DNA from: Haloechinothrix_A salitolerans
GTDB taxonomy: Bacteria > Actinomycetota > Actinomycetes > Mycobacteriales > Pseudonocardiaceae
Strand: one strand, 5' to 3'
Assembly (NCBI RefSeq): GCF_039544105.1
Contig: NZ_BAABLA010000027.1
DNA length: 64,000 bases
In this document: piece after piece, positions 36,290 through 43,939 of the stretch
How the letters are laid out: every line of letters begins with the position of its first letter
How positions within the stretch are numbered: the stretch's first letter is position 1
The notes under the pieces: model-generated
Database searches by the model: none
The model's input: only the letters and a program-made list of their open reading frames with translations
Told to the model about the DNA's origin: nothing
Made by a program: the position numbers and the translations under genes

Positions 36290-37009
36290 ATGGACGTTCC
36301 CGCGAGCCCGCCCGCGCGCACCGCGATCCTGCTGCCCGGGACGGGATCGGATGAGGTGTTCGTCACGGCGGCGTTCGAGCGGCCGCTGGCCGAGCATGGG
36401 ATCCGGCTCATCGCGCCACCGCCGGAGCCGGGTGCGGACCTGGTGCACGCCGCCAGCAGGGCATTGGACGTCGCGGCGGGCGAGGCGGGCGAACCCGTGC
36501 TGGTCGGCGGCGTCTCTCTCGGCGCGCACGTCGCGGCGTCATGGGCGTTGCGCAACCAGCGCCACTGCGCCGGACTGCTCGCGGCGCTGCCCGCGTGGAA
36601 CGGCGCGGCGGACGCGGCACCAGCGGCGCTGGCGGCACGCTCGTCGGCGAGCCTGGTGCGCGGCCACGGTCTCGCTGGAGCGCTCGACATCGCGACAGCG
36701 GACGTCGCGCCCTGGCTGGCCGCCGAACTCACCCGCGCGTGGCACCGCGCGGGCCCTGGCCTCGCGGACGGCCTCGACGCGGCCGCGTCCCACCCCGCGC
36801 CGGAGCTGACGGCCTTGGCGACCCTCGATGTCCCCGCCGGGATCGCGGCGTGCCTCGATGACGACGTCCACCCCGCCGATGTCGCCTATGCCTGGGCGGA
36901 CGCACTGCCGGTGGCCGCTGTGCGGGAGACGTCGTTGGCCGCGATTGGCGCGGACCCGGCGCGGCTCGGCCATGCGGCCGTGTCGGCGTACCTGGCCGTC
37001 GCCGGGTAG
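36290..37009 (+). CDS. Alpha/beta hydrolase-like protein (Rv2695 type)
   Basis: 239 residues from ATG 36290. Compact alpha/beta hydrolase: TAILLPGTGSDE near the start, and the nucleophile elbow GGVSLGAHVA (Ser about 76). The C-terminal His expected after a late strand may be in LGHAAVSAYL. Very Ala-rich. The position beside DUF3159 and DUF3710 matches Rv2695. The substrate is unknown. It converges with the DUF3710 gene 4 bases away. Confidence 0.75.
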   Translation: MDVPASPPARTAILLPGTGSDEVFVTAAFERPLAEHGIRLIAPPPEPGADLVHAASRALDVAAGEAGEPVLVGGVSLGAHVAASWALRNQRHCAGLLAALPAWNGAADAAPAALAARSSASLVRGHGLAGALDIATADVAPWLAAELTRAWHRAGPGLADGLDAAASHPAPELTALATLDVPAGIAACLDDDVHPADVAYAWADALPVAAVRETSLAAIGADPARLGHAAVSAYLAVAG

Positions 37010-37013
37010 CCGC

Positions 37014-37727
37014 TTACTCGCCCTGGCGTGCCGCGATGTGCTCGGCGATGGCGGGTGGCAGCGTGATCGGCAGCGGGTTGCGCACGGGCATCGGGCCGTC
37101 GCCCCGGTTCACCACCGTGCCCCTGACTAGCGCGCGCAGCATCTCCGGCGCACCCTCCGCGGCCTGCTGCGGCCCCGCGATGACGCCGCGCAGCATCCAC
37201 CTCGGCCCGTCGACACCGACGAAGAACAGCGCCGTGTCGCCCATGCGCACTGACAGCTCCATGCCCCACACGCCGCGCAGCCGCCGCACCGTAGCGCCGT
37301 CGGAGCGCAGCTGTTCGGCGAGCTCGCCTGCCACGTCCGGCCACAGATGCCCGGTGCGCGGTGCGGCGTAGGCGCTGATGGTGGCCTGGCCGTGCGCGGT
37401 GACGACGTGGACGGCGCGCACGTTCTGCGTCTCCTGGTCCATCTCGACCTGCACCTGCGCGCCCTCGGGCACCGGCACCTGCACCGAGCCGAGGTCCATC
37501 CGCGCCACGTTGTCGTCCGGCGCGTCGGCGATGTCGTAGGGGCCGTCGGTGTCAGCGAACGTCGCGCCGCGCGGCGCCTCCTCGTAGCCGGCAAAGCCGC
37601 CACGGCCGTAGCCATCGTCGTACTCGAGTGGCTCATCCTCGACGTAGTCGGCATCGCCCGGTTCGGGCAGCGCGTGACGCCCCCGCTTGGCGGGCTCGCC
37701 GCTACGCTTCCGACCGAAAATTCCCAC
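37014..37727 (-). CDS. DUF3710 family protein
   Basis: 237 residues from GTG 37727. A basic start (GIFGRKRSGEPAKRGRH) and an acidic linker to about residue 75 precede the DUF3710 domain, with SVQVPVPEGAQVQVEMD, the strands around HVVTAHGQATISAYAAP and a C-terminal VNRGDGPMPVRNPLPITLP. Homologue of Rv2696c. Cytoplasmic, function unknown. Lies 84 bases downstream of dut, probably in its transcript. Confidence 0.85.
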   Translation of the reverse strand: MGIFGRKRSGEPAKRGRHALPEPGDADYVEDEPLEYDDGYGRGGFAGYEEAPRGATFADTDGPYDIADAPDDNVARMDLGSVQVPVPEGAQVQVEMDQETQNVRAVHVVTAHGQATISAYAAPRTGHLWPDVAGELAEQLRSDGATVRRLRGVWGMELSVRMGDTALFFVGVDGPRWMLRGVIAGPQQAAEGAPEMLRALVRGTVVNRGDGPMPVRNPLPITLPPAIAEHIAARQGE

Positions 37728-37811
37728 TAGCCCACTTCTCCATCATTCGCACGCGCATCGCATCGCGCGCGTCGTCCGGGTCCGTCACCTGGTGTATCAC
37801 GAGTGGTCCCA

Positions 37812-38264
37812 TCAGAGGGTCGCGTGGCCGCCGGTGGATCCGTAACCACCGGCACCCCGCTCGGACTCCGGAAGCTCGTCGACCTCAACGAACTCAGCTT
37901 TCGCGACACGCTGCACGATCAGTTGCGCGATCCGGTCACCCCGCAGGAGCTTGATGGACTCCCTCGGATCGTGATTGATCAGACAAACCTTGATCTCACC
38001 GCGATATCCCGCGTCAATCGTGCCCGGGGCATTCACGATCGACAAGCCCGACCGGGCCGCGAGGCCGGAACGCGGGTGCACGAACGCCGCGAATCCCACC
38101 GGCAGCGCGATCGCCACCCCGGTACCGACCACCACTCGCTCTCCCGGTGCGAGCACCGTGTCACTGGTGGTGACAAGGTCGGCACCGGCGTCTCCTTGCC
38201 GCGCGTAACGCGGCAGCGGCACATCGGGATCGAGTCGTGACAAGGGGACCTGAACATCTGGCAC
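37812..38264 (-). CDS. dut: Deoxyuridine 5'-triphosphate nucleotidohydrolase
   Basis: 150 residues from GTG 38264. All trimeric dUTPase motifs: DAGADL (about 26), PRSGLAARSG (about 64), APGTIDAGYRGEI (about 79), GDRIAQLIVQ, and the C-terminal RGAGGYGSTGGH. It hydrolyses dUTP to dUMP and pyrophosphate, keeping uracil out of DNA. Same position as Rv2697c. Confidence 0.95.
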   Translation of the reverse strand: MPDVQVPLSRLDPDVPLPRYARQGDAGADLVTTSDTVLAPGERVVVGTGVAIALPVGFAAFVHPRSGLAARSGLSIVNAPGTIDAGYRGEIKVCLINHDPRESIKLLRGDRIAQLIVQRVAKAEFVEVDELPESERGAGGYGSTGGHATL

Positions 38265-38290
38265 GGCAGCCGAGACTACTCTGGAACCTT

Positions 38291-38857
38291 GTGGGAGTTT
38301 CCTCGGAGTCTGGTGAACCGTCGCGTCCGGTAGCGGGCACCGCCCCCGGCGTGCTGTATACGGAGCGGCTCTACGTCGCCTGGTGGGGCTGGTTGCTGCC
38401 GCTGACCGCCGCGGTCCTACTCGCTTTCGAGGTGGGACTGGCCTACGGGGCCATTCCGGACTGGGTGCCCTACGCCGTCACGCTGCCGCTGGCGCTCGCC
38501 CTGCTGCTGGCGCTCGGCAAGACGACAGTGCGGATCACCACGATGGACGACGGCGAAACCGCATTACACGTGGGGAACGCGCGCCTGCCAGCCCGCTACA
38601 TCGGCGAGGTCGAGGTGATCGCGCAGCCGGACAAGCGTGTCGCGCTTGGGCCCGGCCTCGACCCGGCCGCGTTCGTCGTTCACCGGGGCTGGATCGGCAC
38701 GCTGGTCAGGGTCGAAGTCGTCGATGAGCACGACCCGACGCCGTACTGGCTGTTCAGCACCCGCAAGCCGGAGCGAGTGGCCGAGCTCCTGGCCACCGCG
38801 GCGAGCCGCGACAGCACTATCGCGGCGAGCCGCGACGACACCGACAGCCAGCGGTAA
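38291..38857 (+). CDS. DUF3093 membrane protein
   Basis: 188 residues from GTG 38291. Two TM helices (about 37-57 and 62-80) follow a short polar start; then a soluble domain with NARLPARYIGEVEVI, ALGPGLDPAAFVVHRGWI and YWLFSTRKPERVAELL. Homologue of Rv2698. It is divergent from dut with only 26 bases between starts. Function unknown. Confidence 0.85.
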   Translation: MGVSSESGEPSRPVAGTAPGVLYTERLYVAWWGWLLPLTAAVLLAFEVGLAYGAIPDWVPYAVTLPLALALLLALGKTTVRITTMDDGETALHVGNARLPARYIGEVEVIAQPDKRVALGPGLDPAAFVVHRGWIGTLVRVEVVDEHDPTPYWLFSTRKPERVAELLATAASRDSTIAASRDDTDSQR

Positions 38858-38875
38858 CAACCTCCAAAGACAGCT

Positions 38876-38913
38876 CGGCGGGGTGACCAGACGCGAGTCC
38901 CATCACCCCGCCG
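38876..38913. terminator. Bidirectional terminator between DUF3093 and DUF4193 genes
   Basis: Perfect 11-bp arms 38876-38886 (cggcggggtga) and 38903-38913 with a 16-base loop, between two convergent stops. Confidence 0.6.
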
Positions 38914-38930
38914 CACGCACGTCACGTTGC

Positions 38931-39239
38931 TCAGGCGCAGTCCCTGCACACCATCTTGCCGCCGCTTTCCTCGGCGAGCCTGCTGCGATGGTGCACCAAG
39001 AAGCACACCGAACACGTGAATTCGTCCGCCTGCTTCGGCACGACCTTGACCGTCAGATCCTCCCCGGAAAGGCCGGACAGGTCAGCGCCTGGCAGCTCGA
39101 AGTTCTCGGCTGACGCGTCCTCGTCGACGTCGACGACGCCGGACTGCGTCTCGTTTCGTCGCGCCTTCAGCTCCTCCAACGAGTCTTCGGCCAGCTCGTC
39201 GGCTTCACTGCGGCGCGGAGCGTCATAGTCAGTCGCCAT
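38931..39239 (-). CDS. DUF4193 family zinc-ribbon-like protein
   Basis: 102 residues from ATG 39239. Acidic N-terminal half with LAEDSLEELKARRNETQSG; C-terminal Cys pairs CSVC and CRDC form a likely zinc ribbon around FLVHHRSRLA. Homologue of Rv2699c, conserved in actinobacteria; function unknown. Separated from cei by the 507-bp region described next. Confidence 0.88.
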   Translation of the reverse strand: MATDYDAPRRSEADELAEDSLEELKARRNETQSGVVDVDEDASAENFELPGADLSGLSGEDLTVKVVPKQADEFTCSVCFLVHHRSRLAEESGGKMVCRDCA

Positions 39240-39746
39240 GGTCCCTCACCCCTGCGCTCAGCATCGTTCATCGGTTACCTGGATACCCGGTCTGCGACCA
39301 GGTATGCCGTTTTCGCTGGACAACGATCCAGCACCCAGATTTGTGCCCGAATCGCAAGGGAAATCGTGGGTCAGCGGCGAAGAACGCCTCATACCTGGTG
39401 GAATCCCTCCACGCTCCGGAGCCCGCAGAGGGTAGCCCATGGCAGGTGCCCACACGCAACTACTCACGCGGCAGTGATACGCAAGTCACGTCGAGTTTAC
39501 CCCTTTCGGGTAACGGTCACGCAAATTCCACGCCAACCATCGACGTGTCAACTTGCCTTGGTTGTCCCAATCGTGATCCGATTTCAGCTGGTTAACCGCC
39601 GGTAGGTCACCCTGTCGGCGGTCTTATGCTGAGTCCGGCTCACGGCATCCCATGCCTGAGCCGGTGGCCCTGGGACGTAAGACTTACGCTTGATTGACGA
39701 TATACGGGGCGTGAGTAGCGGTTGGCTGAGCGGAAAGGACAGGCAG
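39240..39746. promoter_or_regulatory. 507-bp gap upstream of cei: promoter DNA with two palindromes
   Basis: No convincing gene. Two structures stand out: an inverted repeat 39635-39664 (ccggctca...tgagccgg, with inner ggcat/atgcc) and the palindrome cgtaagacttacg 39676-39688, about 60 bases before the cei start, where an operator would lie. Base composition is less GC-rich than the genes around it. The short frames in it lack ribosome sites. Confidence 0.35.
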
Positions 39747-40427
39747 GTGCCATCGGGGATCGGGTTCTCGGGACGTAAGTCGCGCCCGTACCGGAAGCAC
39801 CGTCCGCTGCCTGCGGTCCTGCTTGTCACCCTGCTCGGCGCCGCGTCGCTCTACGTGTGGTTCTCGGTATTCGAGGACGCTGACGACATCAACGAGGCCA
39901 TCCGCTGCCACCCACCGGCATCGGCACCACCAGGTAGGCAGTACACGTCGGTCGGCCACGACGCGCTGGACGACGTCACCCCGATCCCGCCGAGCAAGGT
40001 CGCCGTGCGGGTACTCAACGCGGGTGACCTCCGCGGCGAAGCCGCCATCACCACCGCGGAACTCCGGCAGCTCGGTTTCACCCAAGTCGCCGAACCCGCG
40101 AACGACCCAGCCTACGAGGACCGCACCGCCAACTGTGAGGGGCAGATCCGGTTCGGCGACAACGGCGCGGCCGCCGCGCGCACGTTGAGCTTGATCGACA
40201 CCTGCCTCGAGCTGATCAACGACGGTCGCAAGGACGCGACGGTCGACCTCGCCATCGGCACCCAGTTCACCGACGTGATGCCGCGCAGTGAGGCGATCGA
40301 GGTGCTGGACCAGCTCAGCGCGTGGGCGAAACGCGGTTCCGGCAGGGGCACCAGTGAGCTGGCCAGCAACAGCGGCCCTGACATCGACGAGGAACTGCTC
40401 GAGGCAGCGCGTCCGAAGACCTGCTGA
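39747..40427 (+). CDS. cei: Envelope integrity protein Cei (LytR_C domain)
   Basis: 226 residues from GTG 39747; the frame extends to 39690, but AAAGGA sits just upstream of 39747 and homologues start close to the TM helix. One N-terminal TM helix (about 20-40, LPAVLLVTLLGAASLYVWF) and an outer LytR_C-type domain with VAVRVLNAGDLRGEAAITTAELRQLGF (about 88) and four Cys. M. tuberculosis Rv2700 is required for envelope integrity and virulence. Same neighbours here (DUF4193, suhB). Confidence 0.85.
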   Translation: MPSGIGFSGRKSRPYRKHRPLPAVLLVTLLGAASLYVWFSVFEDADDINEAIRCHPPASAPPGRQYTSVGHDALDDVTPIPPSKVAVRVLNAGDLRGEAAITTAELRQLGFTQVAEPANDPAYEDRTANCEGQIRFGDNGAAAARTLSLIDTCLELINDGRKDATVDLAIGTQFTDVMPRSEAIEVLDQLSAWAKRGSGRGTSELASNSGPDIDEELLEAARPKTC

Positions 40428-40434
40428 GGAACGC

Positions 40435-41253
40435 TCAGACGGCTGCGGCCCCGCAGTCGATCAGGGCGGCCCGCAGTGGCTCCGCGATTGTCGGCGCTGC
40501 CGCCATGATGGCGTCGGCGCCCAGTTCTCGATCGTCGCCGGGCAACGTCACCTGAGCACCGGCCTCCGCCGCGATGAGCGCGCCCGCCGCCCAGTCCCAG
40601 CGAGAAAGCCCATGCTCGCAGTAGGCGTCCACCCAGCCCGCCGCCACCGCGCACAGGTCCAGCGCAGAGGAGCCGCCGCGGCGGATATCTCGTACCTTGC
40701 CTAGCATCGCCGAGATCAGTCGCGCTTGCCGCTGCCTGCGGTCCGATCGGTAGGCGAACCCGGTCGCGAGCAGCGCGAGATCGAGGCTGCCCGGGCTGCC
40801 GCAGCGCAACGGCACGCCGTCGAGCCATGCGCCAGCTCCCTTGGTTGCCGTCCAGCGCCTGCCGCTGACCGGGTCCACGACAGCACCCGCGACGGAGACG
40901 CCGTCGACCTGCGCGGCCACTGAGACAGCGAAAGCCGGATAGCCGTAGAGGAAGTTCACGGTGCCGTCGATCGGGTCGACCACCCAGGTCACGCCGCCAG
41001 CATCGCCGTCGGCCGCGCCGCTGCCCTCCTCCTCGCCCAGCACGGCGTCGCCGGGGCGCAGCTCAGCCAGCCGCGACCGGATCAGCCGCTCGGACTCGGT
41101 GTCGGCGGCGGTCACGACGTCGGTCGCGCTGCTCTTGGTCCCCACGCTCATCGCTCCGCCGTCCCGCAGGTCGGCGCTGCGCTGGCGCACCAACTCGGCC
41201 GCGTCAACGGCGACGGTCTCGGCGATCTCGGTCAAGCTCCGTTCGTCTGTCAC
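40435..41253 (-). CDS. suhB: Inositol monophosphatase family protein (SuhB)
   Basis: 272 residues from GTG 41253 (ATG 41280 is possible). Metal-site motifs: GEEEG (about 75), WVVDPIDGTVNFLYG (about 92) and the second motif CEHGLSRWDWAAGALIAAEAG (about 214). It removes phosphate from inositol-1-phosphate and related sugar phosphates, feeding PIM and mycothiol synthesis. M. tuberculosis Rv2701c in the same place. Divergent from ppgK; the 161-bp gap includes TTGACC 41357, a possible -35 of ppgK. Confidence 0.9.
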   Translation of the reverse strand: MTDERSLTEIAETVAVDAAELVRQRSADLRDGGAMSVGTKSSATDVVTAADTESERLIRSRLAELRPGDAVLGEEEGSGAADGDAGGVTWVVDPIDGTVNFLYGYPAFAVSVAAQVDGVSVAGAVVDPVSGRRWTATKGAGAWLDGVPLRCGSPGSLDLALLATGFAYRSDRRQRQARLISAMLGKVRDIRRGGSSALDLCAVAAGWVDAYCEHGLSRWDWAAGALIAAEAGAQVTLPGDDRELGADAIMAAAPTIAEPLRAALIDCGAAAV

Positions 41254-41414
41254 GACGCCATCCGACCACAACCGCGGCATGTAGCGGGCGGAGGGTGCGC
41301 GACGCTCCAGGAGAGCCTCTCGGAATTGATACAGACACAACGCCGAACTCGACGCGTTGACCCTCTAGAGTCACATCATCGGCTTATGGATGACAGGAAG
41401 GGACGACCGTCCAG

Positions 41415-42173
41415 ATGACCTCCCTCGGCTTCGGTATCGACATCGGCGGCAGCGGCATCAAAGGCGCGCTTGTCGACCTCGCCACCGGTTCCCTCGCGGG
41501 CGACCGGATTCGCATCCCCACTCCCCAGCCGGCCACACCTGACGCCGTCGCCGACGTCGTCGCCGAGTTGGTCGAGACCTTCGACTGGTCGGGCCCTGTC
41601 GGGGTCGCGCTGCCCAGCGTGGTCAAGCAAGGCGTCACGCAAACCGCGGCCAACGTCGACAAGGCCTGGATCGGCACCGACGCGGACGAACTGTTGGCGA
41701 AACGGCTAGGCCGCGACGTCGACGACATCGGCGTGCTCAACGACGCCGACGCCGCCGGGCTCGCGGAGGTACGTTTCGGCGATGAGCGCGCCGGCAATGG
41801 TGTCGTGGCGTTCCTGACGTTCGGCACCGGCATCGGCAGCGCGCTGTTCGTTGACGGCACGCTGGTGCCCAATACCGAGTTCGGCCATATCGAGGTGGAT
41901 GGCGTCGACGGCGAGTCCCGCGCCGCGGCGTCGGCACGGGACAACGAGGACCTCGGCTATCCCGAATGGGCTGAACGCGTATCCCGTTACCTGAACGTGT
42001 TCGAAAATTTGCTGTGGCCAGATCTGATCGTCGTCGGCGGCGGCGTCAGCAAGAAATCCGAGCGGTGGGTGCCACTACTGACCGTGCGCACGCCCATCGC
42101 GGTGGCCTCGCTCAAGAACCACGCTGGTATCGTCGGCGCGGCCGTCGCGGCCAATGAGGGCCTCGCGCACTGA
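41415..42173 (+). CDS. ppgK: Polyphosphate glucokinase
   Basis: 252 residues from ATG 41415. ROK/actin-like kinase: phosphate-1 motif GIDIGGSGIKGALVD (about 7-21), the catalytic Asp in LNDADAAGLAE, and phosphate-2 LTFGTGIGSALF; the polyP glucokinase features (ATPNVDK/ANVDKAWIGTD, KKSERW) are present. It phosphorylates glucose with polyphosphate or ATP. It lies directly upstream of sigA as in Rv2702-Rv2703. Confidence 0.93.
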   Translation: MTSLGFGIDIGGSGIKGALVDLATGSLAGDRIRIPTPQPATPDAVADVVAELVETFDWSGPVGVALPSVVKQGVTQTAANVDKAWIGTDADELLAKRLGRDVDDIGVLNDADAAGLAEVRFGDERAGNGVVAFLTFGTGIGSALFVDGTLVPNTEFGHIEVDGVDGESRAAASARDNEDLGYPEWAERVSRYLNVFENLLWPDLIVVGGGVSKKSERWVPLLTVRTPIAVASLKNHAGIVGAAVAANEGLAH

Positions 42174-42290
42174 CGGAGAGTAGATTCGTGCCCGACGATG
42201 GGCGGCGTGTTCCAGTCCGTTTGGGTGATGAGGACACGGTACGATCGGCGTCGGCGATGATCGCTTCGGAGCCAAGTGCGGCTTCCTCGT

Positions 42291-42296
42291 TACAAT
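42291..42296 (+). promoter_or_regulatory. Probable -10 box of the sigA promoter
   Basis: TACAAT at 42291-42296, in the 244-bp gap between ppgK and sigA, matches the actinobacterial housekeeping -10 consensus. No strong -35 is visible at the right distance. It would give a leader of about 115 bases. Position fits; not tested. Confidence 0.35.
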
Positions 42297-42417
42297 GGAA
42301 CACGGCCCCCGCTTCCGGAACACGAAACCGCAGGCAGGAGCCGTTATCCCGAAACTTAAGGCAGCTGAGGTCGTTAATCCTCGGCGTAGCAGATTCACGA
42401 GCTGCGAAAGGGCATAC

Positions 42418-43752
42418 GTGGCAGCCGCAAACACTGCAACCCGGCACGGGTCCAAGGCAGGGAAGACAGAGCGCGCCGACGACACGACCGACGCGGCGTC
42501 GGGTGTCGCCGACGCTGAGTCAGCTCCGAAAACGGCCAAGGGTCGCAAGGGCGGCACGAAGGCGGCAAGCAAGAAGAAAGCCAGCAAGAAGGCTGGCACC
42601 GTCGCTGACGCCGCCGAGGCCATCGAGGCAGCCGCCGAGGAGAAGGACTCCCCCGACCTCGCTGATCTCGAGGCGGTCGAGGTCGACGTCGTCGACGCGA
42701 CCGTGACGGAGGAGCTGGAAGAGGCCGCGGAACAGAAGCCGGCGGGCAAGGTCAAGGCCGACGGGGACTTCGTCTGGGACGAGGAAGAGTCCGAGGCGCT
42801 GCGGCAGGCCCGCAAGGACGCCGAGCTGACCGCGTCCGCGGACTCTGTCAGGGCCTATCTCAAGCAGATCGGTAAGGTCGCGCTGCTCAACGCCGCCGAG
42901 GAGGTCGACCTCGCCAAGCGCATCGAGGCAGGCCTTTACGCCTCGGAGCGGCTGCGCGTCGCCGAGGAGGAGGGCGAGAAGCTCGCCACCCAGATGCGCA
43001 GAGACCTGCGCTGGATCGTCCGTGACGGCGAGCGGGCCAAGAACCACCTGCTCGAGGCCAACCTGCGGTTGGTCGTCTCGCTCGCCAAGCGCTACACCGG
43101 CCGCGGCATGGCCTTCCTCGACCTGATCCAGGAAGGCAACCTCGGCCTGATCCGCGCGGTGGAGAAGTTCGACTACACCAAGGGTTACAAGTTCTCCACC
43201 TACGCCACGTGGTGGATCCGGCAGGCCATCACACGTGCCATGGCCGACCAGGCGCGCACCATCCGTATACCGGTGCACATGGTCGAGGTCATCAACAAGC
43301 TCGGCCGCATCCAGCGTGAGCTACTACAGGACCTCGGCCGCGAGCCCACCCCCGAGGAGCTCGCCAAGGAGATGGACATCTCGCCGGAGAAGGTCCTTGA
43401 GATCCAGCAGTACGCTCGCGAGCCCATCTCGCTTGACCAGACCATCGGCGACGAGGGCGACTCGCAACTCGGCGACTTCATCGAGGACAGTGAAGCGGTT
43501 GTCGCCGTCGACGCGGTGTCGTTCACGCTGCTGCAGGACCAGCTCCAGTCGGTGCTGCAGACGCTGTCCGAGCGCGAGGCCGGTGTGGTTCGGCTGCGGT
43601 TCGGCCTGACAGACGGCCAGCCACGCACACTGGACGAGATCGGCCAGGTCTACGGCGTCACGCGAGAGCGGATCCGGCAGATCGAGTCGAAAACGATGTC
43701 CAAGCTGCGCCATCCGTCTCGGTCGCAGGTGCTGCGGGACTACCTCGACTAA
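42418..43752 (+). CDS. sigA: Principal RNA polymerase sigma factor (RpoD/SigA)
   Basis: 444 residues from GTG 42418, with GAAAGGG 5 bases upstream; the frame runs back to 42295, but that start has no ribosome site. Residues 1-140 are a Lys/Ala/Glu-rich region 1.1-like tail. Region 1.2 starts near DSVRAYLKQIG, region 2 holds NLRLVVSLAKRYTGRGM, FLDLIQEGNLGLIRAVEKFD and YKFSTYATWWIRQA, and region 4 ends with the helix-turn-helix VTRERIRQIESKTMSKLRHP. It recognises housekeeping promoters. Confidence 0.96.
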   Translation: MAAANTATRHGSKAGKTERADDTTDAASGVADAESAPKTAKGRKGGTKAASKKKASKKAGTVADAAEAIEAAAEEKDSPDLADLEAVEVDVVDATVTEELEEAAEQKPAGKVKADGDFVWDEEESEALRQARKDAELTASADSVRAYLKQIGKVALLNAAEEVDLAKRIEAGLYASERLRVAEEEGEKLATQMRRDLRWIVRDGERAKNHLLEANLRLVVSLAKRYTGRGMAFLDLIQEGNLGLIRAVEKFDYTKGYKFSTYATWWIRQAITRAMADQARTIRIPVHMVEVINKLGRIQRELLQDLGREPTPEELAKEMDISPEKVLEIQQYAREPISLDQTIGDEGDSQLGDFIEDSEAVVAVDAVSFTLLQDQLQSVLQTLSEREAGVVRLRFGLTDGQPRTLDEIGQVYGVTRERIRQIESKTMSKLRHPSRSQVLRDYLD

Positions 43753-43872
43753 GCCCGAATCGTCCATCTCCGCCGTACCGTCGAGTTCGGCCGAATGGCG
43801 TATGCGGTCGGCCGTTCAGCGGTACCGGTGGATCATCACGGACGCCATTTACTAACCCGCCCGCACTAGTAC

Positions 43873-43908
43873 TTGACCATGTGTTGTCCCTCTCGCTACA
43901 CAAGAGGG
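43873..43908 (+). promoter_or_regulatory. Possible promoter and hairpin upstream of the SRPBCC-acyl-CoA synthetase gene
   Basis: TTGACC at 43873-43878 and TACACA at 43897-43902, 18 bases apart, resemble a sigma-70-type promoter. A small inverted repeat, ccctct 43888-43893 and agaggg 43903-43908, overlaps the -10 and could be an operator. About 30 bases separate it from the start codon. Confidence 0.35.
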
Positions 43909-43939
43909 CACACTACGTCACAGCGGGGATGGGTAAAGG

